A stretch of DNA of 64,000 nucleotides from an uncultured Eubacteriales bacterium. GTDB lineage: Bacteria; Bacillota; Clostridia; Oscillospirales; CAG-272. The DNA is taken from NCBI GenBank assembly GCA_934525675.1, contig CAKSZH010000002.1, positions 197,184 to 261,183 on the forward strand. Direction: 5' to 3'. Of the stretch, positions 17,068-25,396 are shown piece by piece; position 1 is the stretch's first letter, and each line of letters starts with the position of its first letter. The position numbers and the translations under genes were made by a program. Under the pieces are notes generated by a model. That model was given only the letters and a program-made list of their open reading frames with translations, made no database searches and was not told where the DNA came from.

Positions 17068-18675
17068 TCATTCAAATCCGCGCAGACAAAGCCCATTGCA
17101 CTTTGCAAATACGCTATTCGTCGGAATCTTTTCGTTGTCAGCCGATACAAGAAAGTCGTTGGTCGCCTCCAGCGGCAGATACTCATCCCACGGAACCGGG
17201 ACACTGTGAATGTGACCGTCCCCACCGAGTACCGGGACGAAATCCACGCGCGGCTCCATGTCATAGGAATAGGCGGTCACACGGATTCTGTCGGAGGTAT
17301 TGACCGAACCGATATATTCCGGCTTGAGGATCGCCCGGGTCTTAGTATCCGGATGCACCGCGCGGTGTGGGTCCATCCTGTTGAGCAGGACCTCACAGTC
17401 CATGTTGGAATATCTTTGTGAATAGTCCGGAATAGGCTTGAGCGAATACACCGGTCTTTCCTGATATACGGGGATTGCCAGAAGAGGCGCGAAATCAAAA
17501 TAAACCGATTTGAAGAATTCGGCGTTTTTCGCGAGGAAATTCTCCCTGGTTTCATCATAGGAAAAGGAAGCATAGTCCGCAGGATTCAGAGTAAGAGATC
17601 TCCCCTGACTGTGGGAGGAAATGATGCGGTTGGTTCTTCTTCGTTTGATAAAGTGAAAATCGTCGCCGTAACCGACGCGCGAACGGATGAGCGAGACCAT
17701 ATTGGTCTGTGCCAGCGGTGTGAAGAGCGTCCGGAACTGCACTTCGTCGGTACGGTCGAGCGCGTCAAACAACACTTCGAAGTCCGAATTGGACATACTG
17801 GTGAAGTTGCCGTCATCACGGATGGCTTTATCGGTTTTCTTTTTCAGTTTTTTCTCGCCTTTTTTGACGTATTTCTCGATTTCCTTGTCGCTCTTTTGCT
17901 CCAGATGCGTGGCATCCCTGGAAAACGAAAGATCCGGAGCACCCTGCGCACAGTAATTCAGAGCAACCTGCGTGGAGTAAAACGGCTTGGGCTTGGTCAC
18001 GGTCGCGTGGAGTGTTTCCGTGCGGACGCGGGTCTTTGTATGGCCGTCGCTGTCGCGGTAGGTTTCTGTCCAGCTGATGGTCTTGTACCCGTGGTATACC
18101 TCTTCTCCCATCCGGTGAATCAGTTGATTTTCAAACACAAACGGATTGTCGTTGTAACTTCCCGCAAGAAGATCCACCGCCGAACGCTCCGTGTCGGAAA
18201 TTCCGTCAAAATCGTAGTTCTGGATCATGTCGGCTTCTTGTTTTACCGAAAAATCCGGTGCGAACTCAAAAAGCGGAATGGTTTCCTCAATCAGATGAAC
18301 CGCATCCCGATCCGTAAACAGCTGGTTGAGCGGCTGCATCTGCGCGTTTGCCGCCGCGAGCAACTCCGCAGCCCGTTTGTCCTCATTCTCAATGTCGCTT
18401 CGCATCTGTCTGATCCGTGGTGTCATTTTAAGAATCACCAGCGGAATGAGCAGGATGGTGATAATCATCAGAACACGCAGAAACCGAAAAAGGTTCAGCT
18501 TTTTCTTCTGCTTTTTCAGGTTGTCGTTGCACTCATGATACTTCTTGACCGTGGTTCGGTTTTCTTCCACGGCAATCCCGGATTTCTCCCGCAACGCATC
18601 AAAGAATTTTTCGGCCTTTTCCGAGTGAAGACTTCTGAATTTGCTTTCGTATTCCGCAAGCGGATCGTATATCAT
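17068..18675 (-). CDS. Large membrane protein co-transcribed with LemA (function unknown)
   Basis: About 535 residues from the ATG at 18675; the frame runs open further upstream, and a GTG at 18693 behind GGGG is an alternative start. A basic, coiled N-terminal part (HECNDNLKKQKKKLNLF) leads into one membrane helix (FLRVLMIITILLIPLVI) and a helical stretch. The remaining 350 residues look mixed alpha/beta and contain a charged EKKLKKKTDKAIRDD segment. I do not recognise a family. Linkage to LemA with a short gap suggests that the two form a membrane complex. Confidence 0.7.
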   Translation of the reverse strand: MIYDPLAEYESKFRSLHSEKAEKFFDALREKSGIAVEENRTTVKKYHECNDNLKKQKKKLNLFRFLRVLMIITILLIPLVILKMTPRIRQMRSDIENEDKRAAELLAAANAQMQPLNQLFTDRDAVHLIEETIPLFEFAPDFSVKQEADMIQNYDFDGISDTERSAVDLLAGSYNDNPFVFENQLIHRMGEEVYHGYKTISWTETYRDSDGHTKTRVRTETLHATVTKPKPFYSTQVALNYCAQGAPDLSFSRDATHLEQKSDKEIEKYVKKGEKKLKKKTDKAIRDDGNFTSMSNSDFEVLFDALDRTDEVQFRTLFTPLAQTNMVSLIRSRVGYGDDFHFIKRRRTNRIISSHSQGRSLTLNPADYASFSYDETRENFLAKNAEFFKSVYFDFAPLLAIPVYQERPVYSLKPIPDYSQRYSNMDCEVLLNRMDPHRAVHPDTKTRAILKPEYIGSVNTSDRIRVTAYSYDMEPRVDFVPVLGGDGHIHSVPVPWDEYLPLEATNDFLVSADNEKIPTNSVFAKCNGLCLRGFE

Positions 18676-18870
18676 CGAATTGATATGCTTCACCCCCTTT
18701 ATGTTACAGTATACAACATAATCCGCGCTTTGTAAAGAAAATCCTTTGTCCGCATCAAAAAAATTTTTCCATGCTGCAATGCCGTCATCCGGTATTATCG
18801 GAAATATGATTCCTCCACAAAAACTGAACGCCCCGGGACTGCGTTTTTGCATATCCTGAAAGCGAAGCAA

Positions 18871-19170
18871 TCATGAAAATTTCCAATTCTGACTGTTTGT
18901 CTGGAGATCGGCCATGTGTGTGTAGATCCCGTTCTTTTGGTACAGTTCGTCCGGGCTTCCTTGTTCCACCACGACACCGTCCTCAAGGACAATGATCTTA
19001 TTGGCGCCCGCGACCGTTCTCATCCGGCGGGCGATAACCAGCACAGTCTTATTGCGGACCAGTCTGGAGAGCGCCGTCTGAATGAGTGTTTCGTTTTCCT
19101 CGTCAAGGCTCGCGGTCGCCTCGTCAAGAAGGATGATCGGGGCATCCTTCAGAAACGCACGTGCAATAAG
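18871..19170 (-). pseudogene. C-terminal fragment of an ABC transporter ATPase
   Basis: The minus frame ending at the TGA 18871-18873 reads ARAFLKDAPIILLDEATASL (Walker B and D-loop), then a switch region in which IARRMRT replaces the expected His, then IIVLEDGVVVEQGSPDELY. This is the last 100 residues of an exporter-type ATPase. The N-terminal part is missing; the fragment is joined at about 19170 to the truncated ATC hydrolase reading frame. A deletion fused the two remnants. Confidence 0.75.
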
Positions 19171-19563
19171 GGTTCCAGTCAGCCGCCTTTAGGCGCGCGG
19201 TTGCCTGCATCCCTTCAATGTCTTTTGCGGTAAACTTGCGTTTCCCGCTCTTCCGGCAGAACCACCGCATCGGCTTTGTCATCAAGGAGCGCGCGTAATA
19301 ATCGGTCAGCGGTCCGACCTCCGGACGCTGCGGCATGGACAGGACAAACGCCTCGAACATGGCGCAGTTGACAAGATTCATCTGAAAGCGGTCTGCCCTC
19401 TCAAACTCCGGAAGTCCCGAAATAATCTCCCGGTACTTCCCTTTTGTTTTTCGCTGACCGCTTTCGCGGTTTCCGGATTCAGACCGAAGACTGCCGTCAG
19501 ATTCTTTTCAAATGATGCCCCGAACAGCGCCCACATTCCCATAGGCATTCCCACGTATTTCAT
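19171..19563 (-). pseudogene. Broken L-2-amino-thiazoline-4-carboxylic acid hydrolase homologue
   Basis: MKYVGMPMGMWALFGASFEK starts at 19563, and the frame then breaks after VSEK. A one-base loss in an A-run shifts it; the other frame goes on as ...QMNLVNCAMFEAFVLSMPQR and WFCRKSGKRKFTAKDIEGM. These segments are typical of the ATC-hydrolase family, which opens the thiazoline ring on the way to cysteine. The 3' end is missing, replaced by an ABC ATPase fragment. The start overlaps the stop of the hydrolase gene upstream. Confidence 0.7.
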
Positions 19564-20495
19564 GCCTCGTTCCTCCGTTCGCCGATTATGCGCATCATGC
19601 GCCTGTCGATGTCAAGACGGGTTTCCCTGCATTCCTCCGGGTACTTTTTGGCGGCGCGGAACGCCATTTTTATGAAAGCGTCCGCGCCGATGGGAAGTAT
19701 GATTTGCAGCATACTTTCCAGAAAGACGAAATGTGTCCCGTGTGGGTAAACAACCGCTTCAACCGTACACTCATGCGGTTTTCCGGCAAGGCGTTTTTCC
19801 ATGCGGCGGATATACTTTGCCGTATTCCAGAGCGAGTCGTCTTCCGCACCGACCAGAAGCAGCTTTCTGCGGATGTCTTCCACCTTGATGAATTCCTCTT
19901 CCGTGATCGGATGTGCCACCTCGGAATCGTCGAAAATCTTGCCGGACGCAATCATATCGCCGGATTTCTTTGCTTCCGTGGTCATCACCTGCCAGTACTC
20001 CGGATGCCGTTAACAGAACGGCATATACGGAAGGGGGGTTCCGCGATAGGAAAACAGGAACTCTCCCTCGACCGGCCATTCTTTGCACCCGTCCCGCTTT
20101 CCCTGCATAAATCCCTGCCACACGAAATCGCTCGGTGTCATGGCAATCGACAACGTAATCTCCGGAAACAGCGAAGCGGCAACCAGGGCAAGTGTCCCGG
20201 TCGTTGACGCGCCGGCAATTCCGATTTTCCGGATTCCGTGTGCATGCAGGAACGCGATGGCGACCTCGATCCGTCCAGCGGATAGTTGTGATGACTGTAA
20301 TCTTTTTGCCCGACGACATCGTCAGAACAATAACACCGAGGCGCAGGAGCCAACTGACCGCCGAACGGACCATATGATCTCCGGGTCATCGCCGAGCATG
20401 GCAATGATCGCACAGTCTGTTGCAGTGCCGCATTCCCAGTAAGCACCGTATAATCCGTCGGTTTCTGTGTCAAAGTGAATATGTTTCGTGATCCA
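19560..20495 (-). pseudogene. Alpha/beta hydrolase (acyl-CoA thioester hydrolase/BAAT-like), multiply broken
   Basis: Pieces of one protein of about 300 residues lie in different frames. They run as YGAYWECGTATDCAIIAMLG, then GQKDYSHHNYPLD, then the nucleophile-elbow GIAGASTTGTLALVAASLFP, then PYMPFC, and last a 142-codon frame ending EECRETRLDIDRRMMRIIG. The frame shifts at least twice, including after HHNYPLD, and a TAA follows PYMPFC where a Tyr codon would keep it open. The elbow Ser lies in the expected place. The number of lesions makes this a firm pseudogene. Confidence 0.75.
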
Positions 20496-20983
20496 GCCCC
20501 CACGAAATCCAATCGGACGATCTGCATTTTCGTTGTTCTGTCACCGATTTCTGCAAGCAATCTGAAGAAGGCGCTTACCGACGGAGTTTTCAGATCGTTG
20601 TACCCAAGCATATATCCGCGCGAGGAAACCCGGAAATCCCCGTCCCATGCCGACAGTTCACGAACCGCATCCCTCACCGCAAAATAGGCACCCACGTCGC
20701 GGATCTTTGCACTTTTGATCCGGGTTTTCAGCATGAGTTCCACGGCGGATTTTCCGGCAGCATCAAATACCAGCTTGCCGCCCGGGAATGCTTTCGCCGC
20801 CGCTCTGACCAACGACTTTACCGGTTCAGTCAAGGAGTAATAAAATACCCCTGCGGCGAAAAGCACCACGCCTTCGGACGCATCGATCCGCTCCAACCAG
20901 GTCATATCGTTCAGATCACAGGCAATATTATCTTCTCTGTCCCTGGCGGGAAGCATCTGATCGCGTACCGAATGGTATTTCAT
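20490..20983 (-). pseudogene. Truncated O-methyltransferase (TcmP/LCMT-like) remnant
   Basis: The frame opens at 20983 in the middle of a methyltransferase domain: RDREDNIACDLNDMTWLERI, GVVLFAAGVFYYSLTEPVK, FPGGKLVFDAAGKSAVELML and, near the end, SAFFRLLAEIGDRTTKMQIV. This is the C-terminal half of polyketide-type or leucine-carboxyl O-methyltransferases; the SAM-binding N-terminal half is absent. The frame runs on past the natural end into the next remnant. The ATG overlaps the stop of the methyltransferase upstream, a leftover or new junction. Confidence 0.65.
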
Positions 20984-21525
20984 TGTTTTCGCTGTTCGTC
21001 TCCCGTTTTCAGTGTATTCTCATCAGTTTTTCGTGCATTCCGGCACGCGGCACGGTTTTGCGGCAGTTCGTTGCTCTTTCCCGTCCGAACGGCAGTCCGG
21101 TTGTCGCTGTGCGTAAAAGTCGGAGCGATCATGATCCCGTCTTTTTTCAGCACCCGGCGGATTTCGGAAAGAACGCGTTCCGGTTCTTTTACAATGTGCA
21201 GGACGTTTGCTACGATCACCATGTCAAAAGTATTGTCCACATACGGCATGCAGAACATATCCTGTACGGAAAAATGCAGCTTCGCCGACCGGTAATTCGA
21301 TTTCGCCTCGGCAATCATAGCCGGAGAGGCATCGGTCGCTTCGATCATTCCGGCATCACCGACGAGGTTTCCGGCAATCAGTCCGGTTCCCGTCGCAAGA
21401 TCCAGCACCGTCTTTCCCTTTACGACGGGACGCATAAGTTCGTACATTTTTTCGTATGCCCGCGCATCTTTTTTCATGAAGTGGTTGTAGATATGTGCGT
21501 TTTTGTCCCAGAAATTGCGTATCAT
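20980..21525 (-). pseudogene. Class I SAM-dependent methyltransferase, C-terminus lost
   Basis: MIRNFWDKNAHIYNHFM starts at 21525 behind GAGG. The SAM motif VLDLATGTGLIAGNLVG is intact, as are MIEATDASPAMIAEAKSNYR, the motif II region NTFDMVIVANVLHIV and LSEIRRVLKKDGIMIAPTFT. After that the sequence (RTAVRTGKSNELPQNRAACR) no longer looks like the UbiE/Methyltransf_11 family, so the last 50 residues are out of frame or replaced. An intact Rossmann core could still fold, but the protein is probably not functional. Confidence 0.65.
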
Positions 21526-21540
21526 ATGTACCTCACGTTG

Positions 21541-21556
21541 GTTAGCGTACACTAAC
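21541..21556. promoter_or_regulatory. TetR-type operator palindrome
   Basis: GTTAGCGTACACTAAC is a 16-base near-perfect palindrome (one mismatched pair). It lies between the small ORF and the methyltransferase start. The form is typical of TetR-family binding sites, but no such regulator lies next to it, so the regulator may have been lost. Confidence 0.45.
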
Positions 21557-21559
21557 CTT

Positions 21560-21727
21560 TCAGCTTTTTAAAAACTGCCGTTCGGCAGTTTCCCAATCAT
21601 AACGGAATTCCTTTTTCGCTTCGAATACGGCGCATCCTTCTTTGTAAATCAAGATGATCCGTGTTCTTTCACGTTCTTCCGTCGCAAGCGTATTGATTTC
21701 ACTTTTGAAAATGACCGCAATCGTTCA
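21560..21727 (-). pseudogene. Small decayed ORF downstream of a promoter
   Basis: A frame closed by TGA at 21560 reads VIFKSEINTLATEERERTRI, then LIYKEGCAVFEAKKEFRYDW and ETAERQFLKS. It has no start codon in frame; removing one A from the ATGA near 21728 would give an ATG start 8 bases after the transcription start expected from the promoter. It looks like a protein of about 55 residues damaged by a one-base insertion. The family is not recognised. Confidence 0.35.
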
Positions 21728-21736
21728 TCCGGTCAT

Positions 21737-21765
21737 ATTATAGCACACTGTTTTTCTCATTTTAA
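21737..21765 (-). promoter_or_regulatory. Promoter of the decayed methyltransferase operon
   Basis: Read on the minus strand: TTAAAA (21760-21765), 17 bases, then TATAAT (21737-21742) with the extended TG two bases upstream (TGCTATAAT). It is a near-consensus sigma-A promoter and still intact, although all genes downstream are damaged. Confidence 0.65.
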
Positions 21766-21851
21766 TAAGTATCCTGCGTTTTTTGAAAAAAAACGTCTGA
21801 AAACAAATCAGCAGAAGCTGTCAACGGATTGCTTTTGAGTTATGATTTGGC

Positions 21852-21880
21852 TTTACATCTCAGGCAAAATATGATATAAT
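21852..21880 (+). promoter_or_regulatory. Promoter of the YugP-like gene, with a long leader
   Basis: TTTACA (21852-21857), 17 bases, TATAAT (21875-21880). The ATG it serves is at 22080, so the mRNA would carry a leader of about 190 bases. CTCCAAA near 21957 can pair with TTTGGAG near 22007 inside it. I do not recognise a riboswitch class there. Confidence 0.7.
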
Positions 21881-22079
21881 CCTTTCCGTCGGTCTAAAGC
21901 GGGCTTTCCTGTACAATACGCGCACCTCAAGGTATTGTTTCCGCAAAGGTCAACGTGCTCCAAAGGATGCGTTCGTTTTCCGGGCAATCCGAATGCTACG
22001 TTCTGTTTTGGAGTATGGGATTTGCACCGATATTGTTATCTAAATCTGCCACCGGCAGAAAATAATCGGAGGAACACAT

Positions 22080-22892
22080 ATGTCAGAATTTCTGGAGGCG
22101 ATCCGCGAAGCGTCCGACATGCCGCTTGACGGGGTAACCGACGGGGTCATTCTCGCAATGGCGGTAATTGTAGCCTTTCTTGTGATTGCATCCATCGTGG
22201 CGTTGGTTGTTTCCATCTTCCTTTCCGTTTCCTATATCCGGTACAACCGGAAGAAAGCAAGCTGCGGCAAAACGGGCGAACAGGTTGCAAGAGAAATCCT
22301 CGACCGGAACGGTCTGCAGAATATCCATGTTTCCAAAACGGGTTCGATCCTCTTCGGAAACAGTTACAGTCATTTTTTCAAAAAAGTTCGCCTGCGTCGC
22401 ATGACCTGGAAAAAGGACAGCGTCACTTCCCTCTCCATGGCTGCACAAAAGTCTTCTCTTGCGGTTCTTGACAAAGAGGGCGATCCGGATATGAAAGCAC
22501 GCGTAAAGATGACGCCGTTTATTTATTTCGGTCCTCTTGCGTTCATTCCGTTGATTCTCATCGGTGCAGTACTTGATTTGTTTGTTTTCCATACCGGTAG
22601 CGGACTGTGTACCATCCTTGCCGCCTCGCTCGGACTTGTGATTTACATCATTTCCTTTGTAATGTCCGTACTCGTTCTCAAAACTGAAAAGAAAGCGCAG
22701 TCAATGGCTCTCCGTCTGATGAAGCAGGACGGTCTTGTGACAGACGAAGAAATCGAAATGAGCAAAAAACTGTTCCGCCTTTACAACATTGAGTACATCA
22801 ATGATATGGTGATTGCGCTTCTGGAGTTGATTTACAGAATTCTTCAGATCGTCGCGTATGTCCAGGGAAGCTCCTCTTCCTCGGGGAAATAA
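22080..22892 (+). CDS. YugP-like membrane protein lacking the zinc-protease motif
   Basis: 270 residues with GGAGG before the ATG. A long first membrane helix (ILAMAVIVAFLVIASIVALV) is followed by GKTGEQVAREILDRNGLQNI, as in the Zn_peptidase_2 (YugP) family, and by two or three more membrane helices from about 145. In YugP proteins the segment after the SLS-type strand carries AAHEVGHA, the HExxH zinc site; here the matching place reads MAAQKSSLAVLDKEGD. The catalytic Glu and both His are gone, so the protein should be inactive as a peptidase. It ends in a Ser-rich tail and is followed by a strong terminator. Confidence 0.7.
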   Translation: MSEFLEAIREASDMPLDGVTDGVILAMAVIVAFLVIASIVALVVSIFLSVSYIRYNRKKASCGKTGEQVAREILDRNGLQNIHVSKTGSILFGNSYSHFFKKVRLRRMTWKKDSVTSLSMAAQKSSLAVLDKEGDPDMKARVKMTPFIYFGPLAFIPLILIGAVLDLFVFHTGSGLCTILAASLGLVIYIISFVMSVLVLKTEKKAQSMALRLMKQDGLVTDEEIEMSKKLFRLYNIEYINDMVIALLELIYRILQIVAYVQGSSSSSGK

Positions 22893-22907
22893 ACGGGTTC
22901 CGCCCCA

Positions 22908-22946
22908 AACGCCGGCTGCATGTCCTCTCGGTATGCAGCCGGCGTT
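22908..22946 (+). terminator. Terminator after the YugP-like gene
   Basis: ACGCCGGCTGCAT (22909-22921) pairs with ATGCAGCCGGCGT (22933-22945), followed by TTTTTA. The stem is perfect and lies 17 bases after the stop. Confidence 0.9.
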
Positions 22947-23034
22947 TTTATCGTTTTCGGTTCTTCCCTGTCGTATCAGAAGTCTGCGCCGGAGTAGGTT
23001 CCGAGCTTTACGGCCATTGGCTTCCCAATGGTCG

Positions 23035-23345
23035 TTACATTTCGCCAACCAGGACTTCCGAATTTTCTACATTACAGTTATCAACCCGGACGGTCAGTTT
23101 TCCGTCCGCAAGTTCAACGGTCGGTTTCCCGGTTACTCCCCCTGCAAACGTAATATTTTCCGCGGTCGCGTGGTTCATCGGAACGCTCGGTACTCTTCTC
23201 AATGGTCACGCTCTGCGTCCCCGTGCTGTAAACATTCATGTCTGTTTTGATATTATGGTACCGTTCCTCATCCCCTGCCGCACATGCGGAAAAGCACACC
23301 ATCACGACGGCAAGGCACAACAAAACAGCAATCAGACTTTTTCAT
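23035..23345 (-). pseudogene. Small lipoprotein with two frameshifts
   Basis: An ATG at 23343-23345 behind GGAGAG opens MKKS; the frame must slip by one base to reach IAVLLCLAVVMVCFSAC, a clear lipoprotein signal with lipobox FSAC. Then AGDEERYHNIKTDMNVYSTG and VTIEKST follow, and after a second slip MNHATAENITFAGGVTGKPT, LADGKLTVRVDNCNVE and TAA at 23035. Read together this was a lipoprotein of about 100 residues. No named family is recognised. Confidence 0.55.
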
Positions 23346-23735
23346 AACATCTCTCCTTCTCATCCGCAGATGTACGGTTTGTCCGCAAACACCCGAAAAA
23401 TCCGACCGAAACACAGAGTCCGGGGTATCGTTACCCAATGTACCTTTGTATGTTAACGTACAAATCTGACCGGAATGTCCGTTAAAATGAATCGCCGATC
23501 TGTGTTAACATCCGACTTGGGTCGATTATAACAGGGTGTATCCACAAAGTCAAACATATACCGCACAAAATATCTTGCAGATTCCGTTTGCTGATCCGGA
23601 AAGGGATGGACGTTATTTCCAGCTGTCAGGCGGGAGTCCGTACCGAGGAACTTCTCTTCTGCATATCCTCTTTGCGTGGCAGGTAAAACGCCGGCGCGAG
23701 AATACAGCTGCCCCCCCAAAAATTATCCTGTTTCT
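23346..23735. other. Intergenic region, no gene seen
   Basis: About 390 bases between the broken lipoprotein and the LysR gene (minus strand, stop at 23736). The only long frame (23453-23719, minus) lacks a ribosome site and a protein-like pattern. No strong hairpin follows the LysR stop. Confidence 0.45.
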
Positions 23736-24614
23736 TCAATGTTCCAGAATCAGGCGTTCCAATTCCTTTGCCGCGACGCTGAGCACCTGTTCGTGCCGTT
23801 TGACCAGCCGGATTTCGCGTTCGGGAAGCGGCTTTTTTGTGCGGATGACCGAAACGCCCGTCACACCCGTCAGAAATTCGTTCGGAACAAACCCAACGCC
23901 GAGATCCGCTTTGACCATCGGCAGAATCTGATCCGCGGTCGCCGCTTCGGTGGTTGGCTGATACAGAAGTCCCTCCTCACTGAAAAAACGGGAATAGAGT
24001 TCAAAAGATTTTGTTTCCGGACCAAGTGAAATGAGTGGGTAACGGAGCAATTCTCCGAAATCGACCGGTTTGTCGATCAGCTCCGGGAAAGCAGTGCTGC
24101 AAACCGCAACCTCCCGGAACTGCCGAACGGTCGTTTCATCAATCATGTGGGAAGGCATGGTCGGGGTGGTGACAACCGCGATGTCGGCAATTCCGTTTTT
24201 GATGGCATCGATCGCTTGGGGCGTGGAATGGTTGCTGATCTTCAGACGGATACCGGGATAGAGAGCACGATATTTTTTCAGAACCGGGAGCAACGCACAA
24301 TGCAGCGCTACTTCACTTGCCGCAACATATACGGATCCGCTTTCCAGATTGCGGCTTTCCATGATTTCCGCTTCCCCCGCCTCCATACTTTCCACGGCAA
24401 CGCTGACGTGACGGTACAGTCGTTCGCCTTCCGGCGTCAGCTTCATGCCGCGGTTGTTTCGGATGAACAAGGGACACCCGATCTCGCTTTCCAGCGTTTT
24501 GATCGCTCGTGTCAGATTCGGTTGACTGTTCAGAAGGAATTTTGCCGCCTGCGTCACATTCCCGTATTTTGCAACATAGTAAAAAATACGATAATAATCA
24601 TAACTGATATACAT
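23736..24614 (-). CDS. LysR-family transcriptional regulator
   Basis: 292 residues. The N-terminal 60 residues form the winged helix-turn-helix (YRIFYYVAKYGNVTQAAKFL, then SQPNLTRAIKTLESEIGCPL), followed by the LysR substrate-binding domain (VYVAASEVALHCALLPVLKK and DIAVVTTPTMPSHM). The ATG at 24614 is chosen because it opens the conserved domain; the open frame extends 25 codons further. It is divergent from the kinase-like gene at 24764 with a 150-base gap, so it probably controls that gene and the MATE exporter. Confidence 0.9.
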   Translation of the reverse strand: MYISYDYYRIFYYVAKYGNVTQAAKFLLNSQPNLTRAIKTLESEIGCPLFIRNNRGMKLTPEGERLYRHVSVAVESMEAGEAEIMESRNLESGSVYVAASEVALHCALLPVLKKYRALYPGIRLKISNHSTPQAIDAIKNGIADIAVVTTPTMPSHMIDETTVRQFREVAVCSTAFPELIDKPVDFGELLRYPLISLGPETKSFELYSRFFSEEGLLYQPTTEAATADQILPMVKADLGVGFVPNEFLTGVTGVSVIRTKKPLPEREIRLVKRHEQVLSVAAKELERLILEH

Positions 24615-24763
24615 GCCGATCCTCCGAGCCGAATAATACGTTTTTGATATGGCAGTCATACAAAAGAAAGATTTTACACATACCAACAATCAGATTATAA
24701 TATGCCCGTACAGAAAAATCAAGAGTAAATTCTGATTGATTTCAATCATTTCCGGGGGAAAAA

Positions 24764-25396
24764 ATGAAAAACACAATCATCTGTATCGGAAGGCAATACG
24801 GAAGCGGCGGACGGGAGATCGGCGAAAAGCTTGCAGAGCGGCTCGGCGTAACCTGCTATGACAAACTGCTGATAAAAAAGGCTGCGGCGGAAGCCGGACT
24901 TTCCGTTGAAACGGTGGAAGCGGACGAAGAAAAGCCGATCGGACTTTGTACCATGGTGTCCGGAAATCCCTTTGCGGACAGCGCCACGATTGGCGAAACC
25001 TTTTATTCCGAAAAGCAAAGGGTATTTGAAGCTGAAAGCAACACGATCCGCGAAATTGCCAAAAAGGGACCCTGTGTGATTATCGGTCGCTGTGCTTCCG
25101 CTATCCTGCGGGAAGCCGGCTTTGACGTACTTTCCGTATTTGTCTACGCGGATCGGGATGACCGTGCAAGACGGATTGCGGAGCGAAACGGAATAGATAC
25201 CAAGACCGCACTCCGCAAAGCAGAAAAAATTGACCGGATGCGGAAAAAGTACTTTGATTTCTATTCGGACACTCCTTGGGGAGATCCGAGCAGTTATGAT
25301 CTGATGATCTCTTCCGGACGATACGGAATCGACGGGACTGTCGACGTGATCCTGAAGGCACTGAGCGATGAGTCGGAGGTACCTTCTCATGAATAA
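24764..25396 (+). CDS. Cytidylate kinase-like family protein
   Basis: 210 residues. GRQYGSGGREIGEKLAERLG (from residue 9) is the phosphate loop of the cytidylate-kinase-like family, in which GSGG replaces the standard P-loop. CVIIGRCASAILRE and VFVYADRDDRARRIAERNG follow, then the lid-like KIDRMRKKYFDFYSD and DLMISSGRYGIDG. The real substrate of these Clostridia proteins is not established. GGGGG lies 8 bases before the ATG. It overlaps the MATE gene by 8 bases. Confidence 0.85.
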   Translation: MKNTIICIGRQYGSGGREIGEKLAERLGVTCYDKLLIKKAAAEAGLSVETVEADEEKPIGLCTMVSGNPFADSATIGETFYSEKQRVFEAESNTIREIAKKGPCVIIGRCASAILREAGFDVLSVFVYADRDDRARRIAERNGIDTKTALRKAEKIDRMRKKYFDFYSDTPWGDPSSYDLMISSGRYGIDGTVDVILKALSDESEVPSHE

